A stretch of DNA of 58,729 nucleotides. It comes from CAYONP01 sp964405335 (GTDB lineage: Bacteria; Armatimonadota; UBA10988). Each line of letters starts with the position of its first letter. The stretch's first letter is position 1. A program made the translations under genes and the position numbers. The stretch is taken from NCBI GenBank assembly GCA_964405335.1, contig CAYONP010000029.1, forward strand, positions 1 to 58,729, in the 5' to 3' direction. Shown one piece after another: positions 26,016 to 35,362 of this stretch. Below the pieces are notes generated by a model, which worked only from the letters and a program-made list of their open reading frames with translations, was not told the origin of the DNA and ran no database searches.

Positions 26016-26672
26016 TTGAACACGCATCGATCCTCGAGGTCGCGTCGTCCCCGCGGATTCACGCTGATCGAGCTCCTCACCACACTGGCCATCGTCGGCC
26101 TGCTGTATGCGATTCTGATGCCGGTGTTCTCGTCAGCACGTGACCGCGCGCGGCGCACCGTCTGCATCAGCAACCTGCATCAGATCGGTCTGGCGGTGGC
26201 GGCCTATCGCGGTGATTGGGGTAACGTGCCGCCGGTTCTGGGTGCGTTGTCGCCCGCGCAGGTCACCTCGCCCGCGATCCTCGCCTGCGCGGCGGATCCG
26301 CACCTGGCCTACGAGGGCTATGGCGGCGCCTGGTGGCGCGACGCTCACCGCTTCTCGGCCGGCATCAAGCCGCTCTCGTACTGCTACTGGCCGCCGGCCA
26401 CCGAGCGCTGGTGGAACTACTTCGCGCAGCACCCGAACATGGGCTACGTCGTGGATGTGCTACATGGCGAGCCAAACACCACCCATCGTATACCACCAGG
26501 ACAGGTCGGCCCGCCACCGCCCTACAACGGCCGGTATCTGCGGCTGCGCACCGATGCCAGCGTGTTCACGGTCGCGTTCCGTTGGCCCGAGGTCGATTCC
26601 TGGGACACCTGCCGGATCTTCACCGACTGGCCGTGCGACGAGTGGCCCGACGAGATGAAGAAGCGGCGCTAG
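26016..26672 (+). CDS. Type II/IV prepilin-like protein (GFTLIE, DUF1559-like)
   Basis: A 218-residue protein with a basic leader and prepilin peptidase site G14|F15-T-L-I-E19, the Glu being position 5 of the mature form, followed by one hydrophobic helix. The globular part starts ARRTVCISNLHQIGLAVAAY, typical of the abundant pseudopilins of Armatimonadota and Planctomycetota. Four later cysteines (in ILACAAD, YCYW, DTCRI and DWPCDEW) make it Cys-richer than usual. TTG 26016 is chosen because AGGAG (26005-26009) precedes it by 6 nt. It should be inserted in the inner membrane or assembled into a pseudopilus, perhaps with the preceding Cys-rich protein as partner. Confidence 0.87.
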   Translation: MNTHRSSRSRRPRGFTLIELLTTLAIVGLLYAILMPVFSSARDRARRTVCISNLHQIGLAVAAYRGDWGNVPPVLGALSPAQVTSPAILACAADPHLAYEGYGGAWWRDAHRFSAGIKPLSYCYWPPATERWWNYFAQHPNMGYVVDVLHGEPNTTHRIPPGQVGPPPPYNGRYLRLRTDASVFTVAFRWPEVDSWDTCRIFTDWPCDEWPDEMKKRR

Positions 26673-26681
26673 GGGGCAAGG

Positions 26682-27143
26682 ATGACCAAACTCCAACGAG
26701 GCATTGTGGCGGCGTGCGCGGGTGCGCTTCTGGGCGTCGCTGGCATCTGGACGGTGAACGCGTGCGTCATGTTCGCGCAGCACGTGGGACCGTCTAGCAG
26801 CGACACCGTTGTCGTGGTTGGCGCGCTGCTGGGTCTGCCGACCGGTCTACTGCTCGGCCGGGGCCGATTGAGCTGGTGGCAGGCAGCGGGGCTCGGATGG
26901 GCCATCGCCCTGCCGGCACATGCTCTGCTGTTCGGCTCGCTGCTCTTCGTCTACGGCTGGGACGAATGGTCGGGCAATCTGCCAACCTATCTGCTCGGCA
27001 CCGCCGTCCTGCCCCTCGGCAACCTCCTCGGCGCCGCCTTCTTCCCCGCCGTCTGGGCCTGGCTCCTGCCGCAGTTTGGTGAGCCCGTGCCCGCTCGGCC
27101 CGCGCGGACGGTGAGCCGGGTGACCATGACCCACCATCGCTGA
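26682..27143 (+). CDS. Small polytopic membrane protein, unknown
   Basis: A 153-residue protein with four hydrophobic segments (about 8-28, 42-58, 66-88 and 98-125), Gly/Ala/Leu-rich, with a short basic tail. It starts 9 bp after the prepilin stop and is probably the last gene of the MauE-like cassette. No motif of a known family is visible. It could be an accessory membrane protein for the cassette. Confidence 0.65.
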   Translation: MTKLQRGIVAACAGALLGVAGIWTVNACVMFAQHVGPSSSDTVVVVGALLGLPTGLLLGRGRLSWWQAAGLGWAIALPAHALLFGSLLFVYGWDEWSGNLPTYLLGTAVLPLGNLLGAAFFPAVWAWLLPQFGEPVPARPARTVSRVTMTHHR

Positions 27144-27146
27144 CCG

Positions 27147-27201
27147 ACGGCAGGGGACCATCCCACCGCGGCGAAGACCCGCCTGGGAAGGGTCCTGCCG
27201 T
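27147..27201 (+). promoter_or_regulatory. Leader hairpin overlapping the start of the next gene
   Basis: ACGGCAGGGGACC (27147-27159) pairs with GGTCCTGCCGT (27191-27201) with a 2-nt bulge, and inner TCCC/GGGA can extend it. The 3' arm covers the space between the AAGG ribosome site and the GTG start at 27200. Folding could restrict translation of the GH-A-like gene. Prediction by eye only. Confidence 0.45.
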
Positions 27202-30200
27202 GTCCATCATCACCACCACCACGCTCATCTTCCTCGCCGCCTGCGCCGCGCCGGGGCGGTACTCGGCCGAGTTCGTCGAGCCGCCGCGGTTCGTCGTCGA
27301 GGGGCGGCCGCTCGAAGTGCGGCTGCGCTATGCCGCGGCCGAGGCGATCACCTTGCGGCTCGAGCTGAAGAGCCTCGCCCACATCGTGCTGCAGCAGGCG
27401 AACCAGGTCGTGCGCGGCGCCGGCGAGGTCACGCTGCGGGTCGACATCCCGTCGGCCGCGCAGCACCGCGAGCTGATCCTCGGCGCCTGGATGGGCGACG
27501 ACTGGCAGGCCAGCCCGTGCGGGGTGGTCTACCTGCCGCCGGTGGCGGTGCTGTCGAGCGAGGAGGCGGCCGTGCGCGAATCAGAACGGCAACGCGCCGG
27601 GGCGTTGCGCGACCGGCACGCCGCCGCGCGCGGGCCGGGCGGCCTGGTGGGGCTCTACCAGAGCGGCGACGGGCCGTTGGCCGGGCGGCTCGAGACGCTG
27701 TTGCGCGAGCGCGACCTGGGGGTCGCGCGGCTCGATGCCGAGGCGATCAGCAACGAGTTCGTGCTGCAGCCGGAGCTGTTCGACCTGTTGGTCGTGATCG
27801 ATCCGACGACCATGCCCGGCCCGTCGGCGCAGGCGATCGGGCGGTTCAGCGAGGCGGGAGGCAAGCTCATGGTGCTCGGCTGCCGGGCCTTTGATGAGCT
27901 GCTCTGGCCGAGCGTGGGCGGCGACTGGCTCACCCGAGAAGAGCTGCTCGCCGAGCTGACCGAGGGCGTCGAGGCGAAGGTGCGGTTCGACTTCGAGGCG
28001 GCCGACATCGGTGTCTGGGAGCGCGGGACCAACGACGCCGGCTCGCCCGGCGGGGTGACCCGCGTCGCCGGTGGGGCGGACGGCACCGCCGGCTGCGCCG
28101 AGATCCGGATTGGCAACCTGACCGGCTGGGACACCTACACCGCGCCGGGCGGCTCGCCGTTCGGAACCGGTGAGACGTGGCTCTGCTTCTGGGCCAGGGG
28201 CGCGCGGCAGACGCGGCAACTGGCGATTGAGCTGCGCGAGCGCGACGGCTCGCGCTGGATCGGCACGGTCGACCTGACCGCCGATTGGCGGCGCTACGTG
28301 CTGCCGCCGAGCCAGTTCCCGTTCTGGCACGATTCGGGCTCGCGCGGCCGTGGCGGCGCCGGCGACATGGTCCGCCCGGCCGAGGTCGAGCAGGTGATCT
28401 TCGGCCTGGCCCACACCCACACGCAGGGCCTGACCGGCGAGCAGGTGATCTGGATCGACGAGGTCGGCGGCGCGCCCGAGCCGCCGAACGGGGCGATGAT
28501 CCTCGAGGTCGCCCGGCGCGAGAAGGCGGCGCCGCGGATCGAGGCCGTCTCGCCCGGCTACAAGCTCTACCCGGTGACCAACCTGGCCGGCCTGCGGGTC
28601 GAACCGGCACAGGCCATCCTGCCGGCGGCCGAACTGCCCGCGCCCCAGAGCACTTGGGCGCCGCACCGGCGGCCGAACGGCAGCGGCTTCCGCAAGTCGC
28701 GGCGGTGGCGGCAGCAACCGCTGCTCGAAACGCTCGACGCCGAGGGCAAGGTGACCGGCGCGCCGGTCACGCTGACCGTCATCGGCGACGGCGGCGTGAC
28801 GGTCAGCGCGACGGTCGACGACCCGCGCTGGCTGGCCGGCCGGGCGGCCACCTGGGCGGCGCTGGCCGCGCGGACGATCGACGGCCTGTTCCTCTACGAG
28901 GGCGGCAGCGAGTATTACGCCACCGCCGGCGACGAGGCGATGCCGGTCGGCGCGACGGTGACCAACCGCGGCCGGACCGCCCGCGAGGCGATCGTCCGTG
29001 CCGAGGTGACCGATACCGCGGGCCGCTGGGTCTGGGGCTCGGAGTGGCCGGTCACGGTCGCCTCCGGTGAGTCGGCGACGGTCGAATCGGAGTGGCCCAT
29101 CCCGGCCGGTGTGACCGAGCCGTACCGGATGACCGTGACGCTGGAGGCCGGCGGCGCGGTGGTCGATCGGCTGAGCCACGAGGTGCTCTGCTGGCAGCCG
29201 TCGCCGGCGCCCGAGTACCTGACCATCGCGGACGGCGAGTTCCGGCTGCGCGGCGAGCGGTGGGTGGCGCACGGCGTCAACTACATGCCGTCGAGCGGCA
29301 TCGGCATCGAGGATGGCGGTTACTTCGAGCACTGGATCGGCCGCCAGGCCTACGACCCGGAGATCATCGAGCGTGACCTGACCGACTGCGAGGCCATCGG
29401 CTTCAACATGGTCAGCGTCTTTCAGTACCACCAGTCGATGACCAGCCGCAACCTGCTCGACCTGCTGATCCGCTGCCGCAACCACGGGCTCCATGTCAAC
29501 CTCTCGCTGCGGCCGGGCACGCCGCTGGAGTTTCCGTGGGACCAGGTGCGCGAGATGATCGAGTATGGCCGGCTGGCCGAGCACGACATCATCTTCGCCT
29601 ATGACCTGGCTTGGGAGCCGCAGTGGGGCAACCACGAACGGCGCCTGCCCTATGACGGGCTGTGGGCCGAGTGGGTCGACCGTCGCCACGGCGGCCTGGC
29701 CGCCGCCGAGCAGGCCTGGGGCATGACCGCGCCGCGCGAGGCCGGCCGGCTGACCAATCCCCTCGACGGCCAGGCGGCCGACCCGGCCTGTGACCGGATG
29801 CTGGTCGACTACCGCCGGTTCCTGAACGAGCTGCTGCACGAGCGGTATGGCCGGGCGCGCGAGTTGGTCAAGAGCATCGATCCGCACCACGCGGTCAGCT
29901 TCCGGATGAGCGAAGCGGGCAACCCGACCGTGCCGCCGAGTTGGTTCGCCTACGACTTCGTCGGCCTGGCCGAGGCGGTCGATCTGTACGAGCCCGAGGG
30001 CTACGGCCGGATCGGCGAGTGGGACAAGGTGCGGCCGGGTTGGTTCACCACCGCCTATGCTCGCGCGGTCAACCCGGCGCTGCCCGTCATGTGGGCCGAG
30101 TTCGGTTACACCTCGTGGGACATGACGACCATGAGCCAGGACGCCGAGCGGCTGGCCTGGATTGCCGGCTACTACGACCGGTTCTACGACATGGTCGCCC

Positions 30201-30493
30201 GCTCGGGTGCCGACGGCACGGTCTGCTGGTGGTTCCCCGGCGGGTTCCGGGTAGGTGAGAACAGCGACTACGGGATCCTCAACCCCGATCGTTCGTGGCG
30301 CGACATCACGCGGGTCATCCACCGCTGGAGCGGGCCGCTGCGGGCGGCGCGACCGCGGCCCGAGCCGGACCTGGTGCTGCCGGTTCGCCGCGACCATCCA
30401 CAGGGCATCAGCGGCAACTATGACGACGTGCAGGAGCGCTTCTGGTCGGCGGTCGAGGCGGGCCGGGTGCCCGGCCTGCGGTTCGCGGAGTAA
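27200..30493 (+). CDS. Secreted multidomain glycoside hydrolase-like lipoprotein (clan GH-A TIM barrel)
   Basis: A 1097-residue protein. The N-terminus is a short lipoprotein signal with lipobox L12-A-A-C15. It is followed by a beta domain, a Rossmann-like segment resembling a class I glutamine-amidotransferase/beta-galactosidase trimerisation fold (about 147-235), a CBM-like beta sandwich (about 250-430) and a long linker. From about 675 comes a TIM barrel (HGVNYMPSS, then NMVSVFQYHQS). Candidate catalytic glutamates are E806 (LAWEP) and E967 (MWAEFG), as in GH5/GH42-type enzymes. It heads a run with the 1262-residue protein and the oxidoreductase. The substrate is unknown. Confidence 0.8.
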   Translation: MSIITTTTLIFLAACAAPGRYSAEFVEPPRFVVEGRPLEVRLRYAAAEAITLRLELKSLAHIVLQQANQVVRGAGEVTLRVDIPSAAQHRELILGAWMGDDWQASPCGVVYLPPVAVLSSEEAAVRESERQRAGALRDRHAAARGPGGLVGLYQSGDGPLAGRLETLLRERDLGVARLDAEAISNEFVLQPELFDLLVVIDPTTMPGPSAQAIGRFSEAGGKLMVLGCRAFDELLWPSVGGDWLTREELLAELTEGVEAKVRFDFEAADIGVWERGTNDAGSPGGVTRVAGGADGTAGCAEIRIGNLTGWDTYTAPGGSPFGTGETWLCFWARGARQTRQLAIELRERDGSRWIGTVDLTADWRRYVLPPSQFPFWHDSGSRGRGGAGDMVRPAEVEQVIFGLAHTHTQGLTGEQVIWIDEVGGAPEPPNGAMILEVARREKAAPRIEAVSPGYKLYPVTNLAGLRVEPAQAILPAAELPAPQSTWAPHRRPNGSGFRKSRRWRQQPLLETLDAEGKVTGAPVTLTVIGDGGVTVSATVDDPRWLAGRAATWAALAARTIDGLFLYEGGSEYYATAGDEAMPVGATVTNRGRTAREAIVRAEVTDTAGRWVWGSEWPVTVASGESATVESEWPIPAGVTEPYRMTVTLEAGGAVVDRLSHEVLCWQPSPAPEYLTIADGEFRLRGERWVAHGVNYMPSSGIGIEDGGYFEHWIGRQAYDPEIIERDLTDCEAIGFNMVSVFQYHQSMTSRNLLDLLIRCRNHGLHVNLSLRPGTPLEFPWDQVREMIEYGRLAEHDIIFAYDLAWEPQWGNHERRLPYDGLWAEWVDRRHGGLAAAEQAWGMTAPREAGRLTNPLDGQAADPACDRMLVDYRRFLNELLHERYGRARELVKSIDPHHAVSFRMSEAGNPTVPPSWFAYDFVGLAEAVDLYEPEGYGRIGEWDKVRPGWFTTAYARAVNPALPVMWAEFGYTSWDMTTMSQDAERLAWIAGYYDRFYDMVARSGADGTVCWWFPGGFRVGENSDYGILNPDRSWRDITRVIHRWSGPLRAARPRPEPDLVLPVRRDHPQGISGNYDDVQERFWSAVEAGRVPGLRFAE

Positions 30494-30496
30494 GCC

Positions 30497-33400
30497 ATGA
30501 CGACGCTGCTGCTGGTCGGCCTGCTCGCCGCGCCGCCGTCGCGGGTGCAGGTGCTGTGGGATGCGTACGAGCAGCTTGGCGACGCGGCGACCGACAACGC
30601 GATGGATGTCTCGCCGCGGCAGAGCGGCCGGGCCGCCGGCGTGGTTCGCTCGGGGCTGATGCTCCACCCGCTCAATGAGCGGCCGGCGCGGGCCACCTGG
30701 CGGCTCGAGCTGCCCGCGCTCAAGCCCGGCGAGAAGCTGATCCTGGCCGGCTGGGGCGGCATGTCCGACGGCGTGCAGCCCGAGCAGGCCGAGATGGACG
30801 GGATCGGCTTCGGCATCGAACTCGACGACGAGCGGCAGTTCCGCACCCAGGTTGATCAGCCGGGCTGGGCGCCGTTCTGTCTCGACCTCGGCGCCTATGC
30901 CGGCCGCACCGTCACGCTGAGCCTGGTCACCGACGACGGCGGCGGGGTGGGCAACTGCAGCTTCGACTGGGCGCTGTTCGGCGATACGCGGCTCTACCAC
31001 CTCGCCGGCAACGGCATGGAGGGCGGCCGCACCGGCGTGCTGGCCGGCGTCATTCTGGCCGAGCACCCGGGCGCCGGCGAGGCCGTCGCGGTGCGGCTGC
31101 AGCCGCTCGATGAGACCGACCAACCGGTCGGCGAGCCGCGGCTGGTGGTCACCACGCCCGAGCGGACGCTGGTCGAGTACGACGTCAGCGACGTGCCCGG
31201 CGCGGTGCGGCTGGCGGTCGAGCTGGACGGCGCCGATGGCACCCTGACCGCGGCAGCCTTCGCCCCGCGAATCGAGCTGGTCAGCCTGGGGCCGAGCCGT
31301 GGCGTCACCTTCGCCGGCGACCGGTTGGCCGGCCGGGCGGTGCTCAAGAACACCGGCCGCGGCGTGCTGCAGCTTGAGCATCAGCTCACCGTCGTCTTTG
31401 CCGGCGACTTCGAGGCGACGCGGCTGATCGACCGGATCGATCCCGGCGCCGAGCTGGCCCTGCCGGTCACCGGCGGCGTGGCCGAGCCGGGCTCAGCACG
31501 GCTGGCGCTCGGCGTCAGCTACCAGGTCGCCGGCTGGCCCGAGTCGATCGACGAACAGCGCACGTTCACCGTCTATCCGGCGCGGCCGGCGGTGACCGAC
31601 CTGCCGGTCGCCGCGCCGAAGGTCGGTCGCATCGGCGCGGCGTGGGGGGCGCATTACCTGGCCGATGCCACCAGCCGGGTGCTGTTCTGGGGCTCGGGTG
31701 CCGGGCCGGTCGAGTTCCAGGCGGTCGTTGGCGGGCGCTACCGCACATTGGCCACGGCGCCCAGCCTGGCCGAGGTGGTGGTCGAGGGCGGCGGCGAGCC
31801 GGGCGAGTGGCGCGTCAGCTCGCCGGCGGCCGACTCGCTGGTGTTCACCGGCAGCGTACCGCTCGCGGGCGCGGCGCGGTTGGTGCCCCTCACGGTCACG
31901 GCGACCATCGGCGGCCGGGGCCTGGACCTGGTCCACCAGCTCGGCCCGGTGCCGGCCGGTGGGTTCGCGTTGCGGGCGCTGCGCGGGCCGGCGGTGCTGG
32001 TCGGTGACGGCACCAGCGGCACGGCCAAACGGCGAGCGCTCTTTCCCGGGCTCGAGTTCCTGCAGGACGACGAGCCGTCGTCATCGACGCGCGACTTCGA
32101 CCCGCCGCTGCACCTGCGGCTGGTGCCCGACCCGTACAAGGTCACGGTCCCGTGCATGTCGGTCGAGACCGAGCAGGCCACCGTGGCGGTGATGTGGGAC
32201 CCGCTCCAGACCTGGCACGGCGAGCGCGCGCTGCCGTCGGCGCTGTTCGCCGCGCCGAACTTCGTCGACGGGCAGGAGAACCACCGGCTGCAGCTCTTCG
32301 CCCCCGGCGGCGTCGAACTGGTGCCCGAGAACACGCTGCAGGCGGCCGAGCCGTACGCCGTCGGCGCGGGAGAGACCGTGCGCCTGAGCCAACGGATCGC
32401 TCTGCTGCCCGGCGCGACGGTGCTCGATGCGGTCGACGAGTGGATCGCCCGCCAGCCCGACTTCCCCGCCGCCGAGACGCCGCCGCGCAGCCTGGCCGAT
32501 GAGCTGGCGCTCTGCCGCCATGCCTTCACCGCCAGCGTCTGGGACGCGGCGGCGAAGAAGTCGCGGCACTGCGTCGGCTGGCCGAACCTCAACGCTCCGC
32601 AGTATGCCACGCTGCTGCTCTTCGACAGCGTGCTGAGCGGCTCGGCCGCGGCGCGTGATCACGCCGAGCTGATCATCGAGACGACGCTGACCGAACAGGG
32701 CGAGGCGGGGCTCGACAGCCCGGCCGGCTGCCACATCCTGCGCAACAACGCGCCGTTCTTGTTCGGCCACCTCGACGGCGCGCTCGAGGTCATGCGCCGC
32801 GCGGCCTACGGCGCGGCGGGGGGCATGAGCGCCGATGGTTCGTGGGGCTTCAACCCGCCGCCCGAGAACGTCTTCCTCGGCGCGCCGGGCACGGTCGAGC
32901 TGGGCACCTGCGCGCCGGCGGCCTACAGCATCTGGCGCTGGATCCGGTTCAGCGGCGACCGCACGCTGCTCGCCGCCGGCCGGCAGGCGCTGGCGCGGAT
33001 GGACCGCTTCATCATCCCCGCCGGCGCGCAAGGGTGGGAGTGCCCGATCCACGAGCCCGACATCCTCGCCGCGGCTTACGCGATCCGGGCTTATCTCGAG
33101 GCCTACCGCGTGACGCGCCACCAGCCCTACCTCAACGCGGCGGTCTACTGGGCGCGCGCCGGTCTGCCGTTCAACTACCTCTGGGGCGACCCCTCGATTC
33201 CCGGCATGACCTACGCCAGCATTCCGGTCTTCGGCTCGACTCACCGGACGCACTCATGGCTGGGCCTGCCGGTGCAGTGGTGCGGGCTGATCTATGGCTA
33301 TGCGCTGCTGCAACTCGCGGAGGTCGACGACACGCTGCCCTATGAGCGCATCGCCCGCGGGCTGACGGTCAGCGGCATGTACCAGCAGCACGGCGACGAG

Positions 33401-34285
33401 TCGCCCGAGCTGAAGGGCACCTATCCCGACAGTTGGGCCTTCGTCGCCGGGCGGAAGAACGGTCCGCACATCAATCCCGAAGACATCCAGGTCTGCCTGC
33501 TGGCGCTCAACGGCCTCGATCCGGAGCCGCGGACGGCCATCCTCGAAGTCGATGGGCAGGCACTGCAATTCACCACCGGCGCCGACATCGCCGCCGCCGA
33601 GGTGCGCGGCAACACCGCGCGGCTGCTGCTCCACCGGCGCGGCGAGCTGACCACCTGGTCGGTCATTCCGTTCGTCGCGCGGCCGGGTGGCATCACCATC
33701 GGCGGCCGGCCGGCGCGGCTCGGCGACGACATCGACGATCCGGCCGTCGACGCGGTCTACGACCCGGCGCAGTCGGCGCTGTTCCTCAGGGTCACCCACG
33801 GAGTCGAGCCGGTCGAGGTGATCATCGGCGGCCTGCGCCCGGGCCGGCCGGCCTCAGCCGCGGCCCGGGCGAGCTGGCGGTTCGGCGGCGGGCTCGAGGG
33901 CTGGGCGGCCGAGCACCACTGCGAGCTGGAGCTTGACGGCGGCAACCTGGTCTGCACGGTGACCGGCGACGATCCCTACTTCGCCGCGCCCAACGCCTGT
34001 TTCGCCGCGGCCGACCACCCGCGCCTGGTGGTCCGAGCGCGGGCGAGCGGCGGCAACGAGCTGGCGCTCTTCTGGGGCACCGAGCTAACGCCCGGCACCA
34101 GTCCCTCGCGCTGCGTCACCGCGCCGCTGGCGGGTGACGGGCAGTGGCACGAGGTCGTCTTCGACCTGGCCGGCCAGCCCGGCTGGCGCGGCATGGTCAA
34201 CCACCTGCGGCTCGACCCGGAGCCGGCCGACGTGCCGGTCGGCACCACCGTCGAGATTGAGTTCATCGAAGCGCGGAGGAACTAG
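30497..34285 (+). CDS. Very large secreted protein with predicted six-hairpin catalytic region
   Basis: A 1262-residue protein with a short N-terminal signal. Residues about 30-170 look like a beta-sandwich of NPCBM or similar type (FDWALFGDTRLY). A long beta-rich middle part follows, then from about 660 to 1010 an alpha-helical region with evenly spaced Trp/His/Gly motifs (NLNAPQYATLLLF, ADGSWGFNPPPENVF, CPIHEPDILAAAYAIRAYLEA, PESWAF-like), suggesting an (alpha/alpha)6 barrel as in glycoside hydrolases or lyases. A final CBM-like domain runs from about 1120 to the end. It lies 3 bp after the GH-A-like gene. No precise family could be named by eye. Confidence 0.7.
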   Translation: MTTLLLVGLLAAPPSRVQVLWDAYEQLGDAATDNAMDVSPRQSGRAAGVVRSGLMLHPLNERPARATWRLELPALKPGEKLILAGWGGMSDGVQPEQAEMDGIGFGIELDDERQFRTQVDQPGWAPFCLDLGAYAGRTVTLSLVTDDGGGVGNCSFDWALFGDTRLYHLAGNGMEGGRTGVLAGVILAEHPGAGEAVAVRLQPLDETDQPVGEPRLVVTTPERTLVEYDVSDVPGAVRLAVELDGADGTLTAAAFAPRIELVSLGPSRGVTFAGDRLAGRAVLKNTGRGVLQLEHQLTVVFAGDFEATRLIDRIDPGAELALPVTGGVAEPGSARLALGVSYQVAGWPESIDEQRTFTVYPARPAVTDLPVAAPKVGRIGAAWGAHYLADATSRVLFWGSGAGPVEFQAVVGGRYRTLATAPSLAEVVVEGGGEPGEWRVSSPAADSLVFTGSVPLAGAARLVPLTVTATIGGRGLDLVHQLGPVPAGGFALRALRGPAVLVGDGTSGTAKRRALFPGLEFLQDDEPSSSTRDFDPPLHLRLVPDPYKVTVPCMSVETEQATVAVMWDPLQTWHGERALPSALFAAPNFVDGQENHRLQLFAPGGVELVPENTLQAAEPYAVGAGETVRLSQRIALLPGATVLDAVDEWIARQPDFPAAETPPRSLADELALCRHAFTASVWDAAAKKSRHCVGWPNLNAPQYATLLLFDSVLSGSAAARDHAELIIETTLTEQGEAGLDSPAGCHILRNNAPFLFGHLDGALEVMRRAAYGAAGGMSADGSWGFNPPPENVFLGAPGTVELGTCAPAAYSIWRWIRFSGDRTLLAAGRQALARMDRFIIPAGAQGWECPIHEPDILAAAYAIRAYLEAYRVTRHQPYLNAAVYWARAGLPFNYLWGDPSIPGMTYASIPVFGSTHRTHSWLGLPVQWCGLIYGYALLQLAEVDDTLPYERIARGLTVSGMYQQHGDESPELKGTYPDSWAFVAGRKNGPHINPEDIQVCLLALNGLDPEPRTAILEVDGQALQFTTGADIAAAEVRGNTARLLLHRRGELTTWSVIPFVARPGGITIGGRPARLGDDIDDPAVDAVYDPAQSALFLRVTHGVEPVEVIIGGLRPGRPASAAARASWRFGGGLEGWAAEHHCELELDGGNLVCTVTGDDPYFAAPNACFAAADHPRLVVRARASGGNELALFWGTELTPGTSPSRCVTAPLAGDGQWHEVVFDLAGQPGWRGMVNHLRLDPEPADVPVGTTVEIEFIEARRN

Positions 34286-35362
34286 ATGGAGCCGCTCCGC
34301 CTGGGCATCATCGGCTGCGGGGTGATCGGCCGCCACCATGTCGCCGCGGCGCTGGCGGCCGACGAGGTCGAGCTGCTCGCCGTTGCCGACCTGATCGCCG
34401 AACGCGCCGAGGAGCAGGCCGCGCGCGGCGCGGGCATCGCTGTCTATGGCGAGGGGCACGAGCTGCTGGCCGACGCGCGGATCGAGGCGGTCGTGTTGGC
34501 CATGCCGGCGGCCGACCGGTTCCAGCTCGGGCTCGACGCCTTTGCCGCGGGCAAGCACCTGCTGACCGAGAAGCCCGTCGCGCGCAGCTTGGCCGAGATC
34601 GATGCGCTGATGGGCGCGCGCGGGCCGCTGGTCGGCGCCGGCTGCTCGTGCCGTTATCGCTTCATGGACTCGGCCCGCGCGGCGACGGAGTTCATGGCCG
34701 GCGATCCGCTCGGGCCGCTTCAGGTGGTGCGCTGCCGGGCGATCGTCCCCGCCGGCGGGCAACCGAGCCTGCCGCGGCCGACCTGGCGCTTGAGCCACGC
34801 GCTCAACGGCGGCGGGATCCTGGCCAACTGGGGGGTCTACGACCTCGACTACCTGTTCGGCATCCTCGGCTGGCGGCTGCGGCCCGAGCGGGTGCTGGCC
34901 GGCTGCTGGCCCGTGCCGCCGGCGTTCGACCACTACGCCGCGCCGGGCAGCGATGCCGAGACGCACGTCGCCTTCACCGCGCTCTGTGCCGGCGGGACGA
35001 TGCTCCAGTACGAGCGGGCCGAGTTCATCGCCGCCGAGGGTGACGCGGCGTGGGAGATCCTTGGCCGCGACGGCGCGCTGCGACTGGTGATGAAGAGCGG
35101 AACCAAGGAGCTGGTCCACACCTCCGGCGTGCCGGGCGAGGGCGCGCGGCATGAGCTGTTGTGGTCGGGCAGTGACGACGACGGGCCGGTGCACCACGGC
35201 CCCATCCCCGACTTCTGCCGCGCTATCCGCACCGGCACGCCGCCGATGACGACGCTGGAGCAGTCGCGGGTGATCCAGGCACTGACCGATGCGGTCTACG
35301 AGTCGTCGCGGCGGGGCGAAGCGGTGCGGGTGTCAGGGAAGGGAGTCGAGCCAGTCCAGTAG
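34286..35362 (+). CDS. Gfo/Idh/MocA-family NAD(P)-dependent oxidoreductase
   Basis: A 358-residue cytoplasmic enzyme with the N-terminal Rossmann motif GIIGCGVIGRHH, the family signature EKPVA (about residue 94) with the catalytic Lys, and a C-terminal alpha/beta domain with GGGILANWGVYDLDYL. Members oxidise or reduce sugars and inositols. The ATG directly abuts the stop of the 1262-residue protein, which links it to breakdown of the sugar released by the secreted enzymes. Its 3' end overlaps the convergent HEPN gene by 30 bp. Confidence 0.9.
   Translation: MEPLRLGIIGCGVIGRHHVAAALAADEVELLAVADLIAERAEEQAARGAGIAVYGEGHELLADARIEAVVLAMPAADRFQLGLDAFAAGKHLLTEKPVARSLAEIDALMGARGPLVGAGCSCRYRFMDSARAATEFMAGDPLGPLQVVRCRAIVPAGGQPSLPRPTWRLSHALNGGGILANWGVYDLDYLFGILGWRLRPERVLAGCWPVPPAFDHYAAPGSDAETHVAFTALCAGGTMLQYERAEFIAAEGDAAWEILGRDGALRLVMKSGTKELVHTSGVPGEGARHELLWSGSDDDGPVHHGPIPDFCRAIRTGTPPMTTLEQSRVIQALTDAVYESSRRGEAVRVSGKGVEPVQ

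Noticed and set aside
27581..31381. 1266-residue open frame on the minus strand
   Set aside because: Antisense to two clear coding genes (GH-A-like and 1262-residue proteins); His/Arg/Gln-rich text without domains, as expected of antisense in GC-rich DNA.
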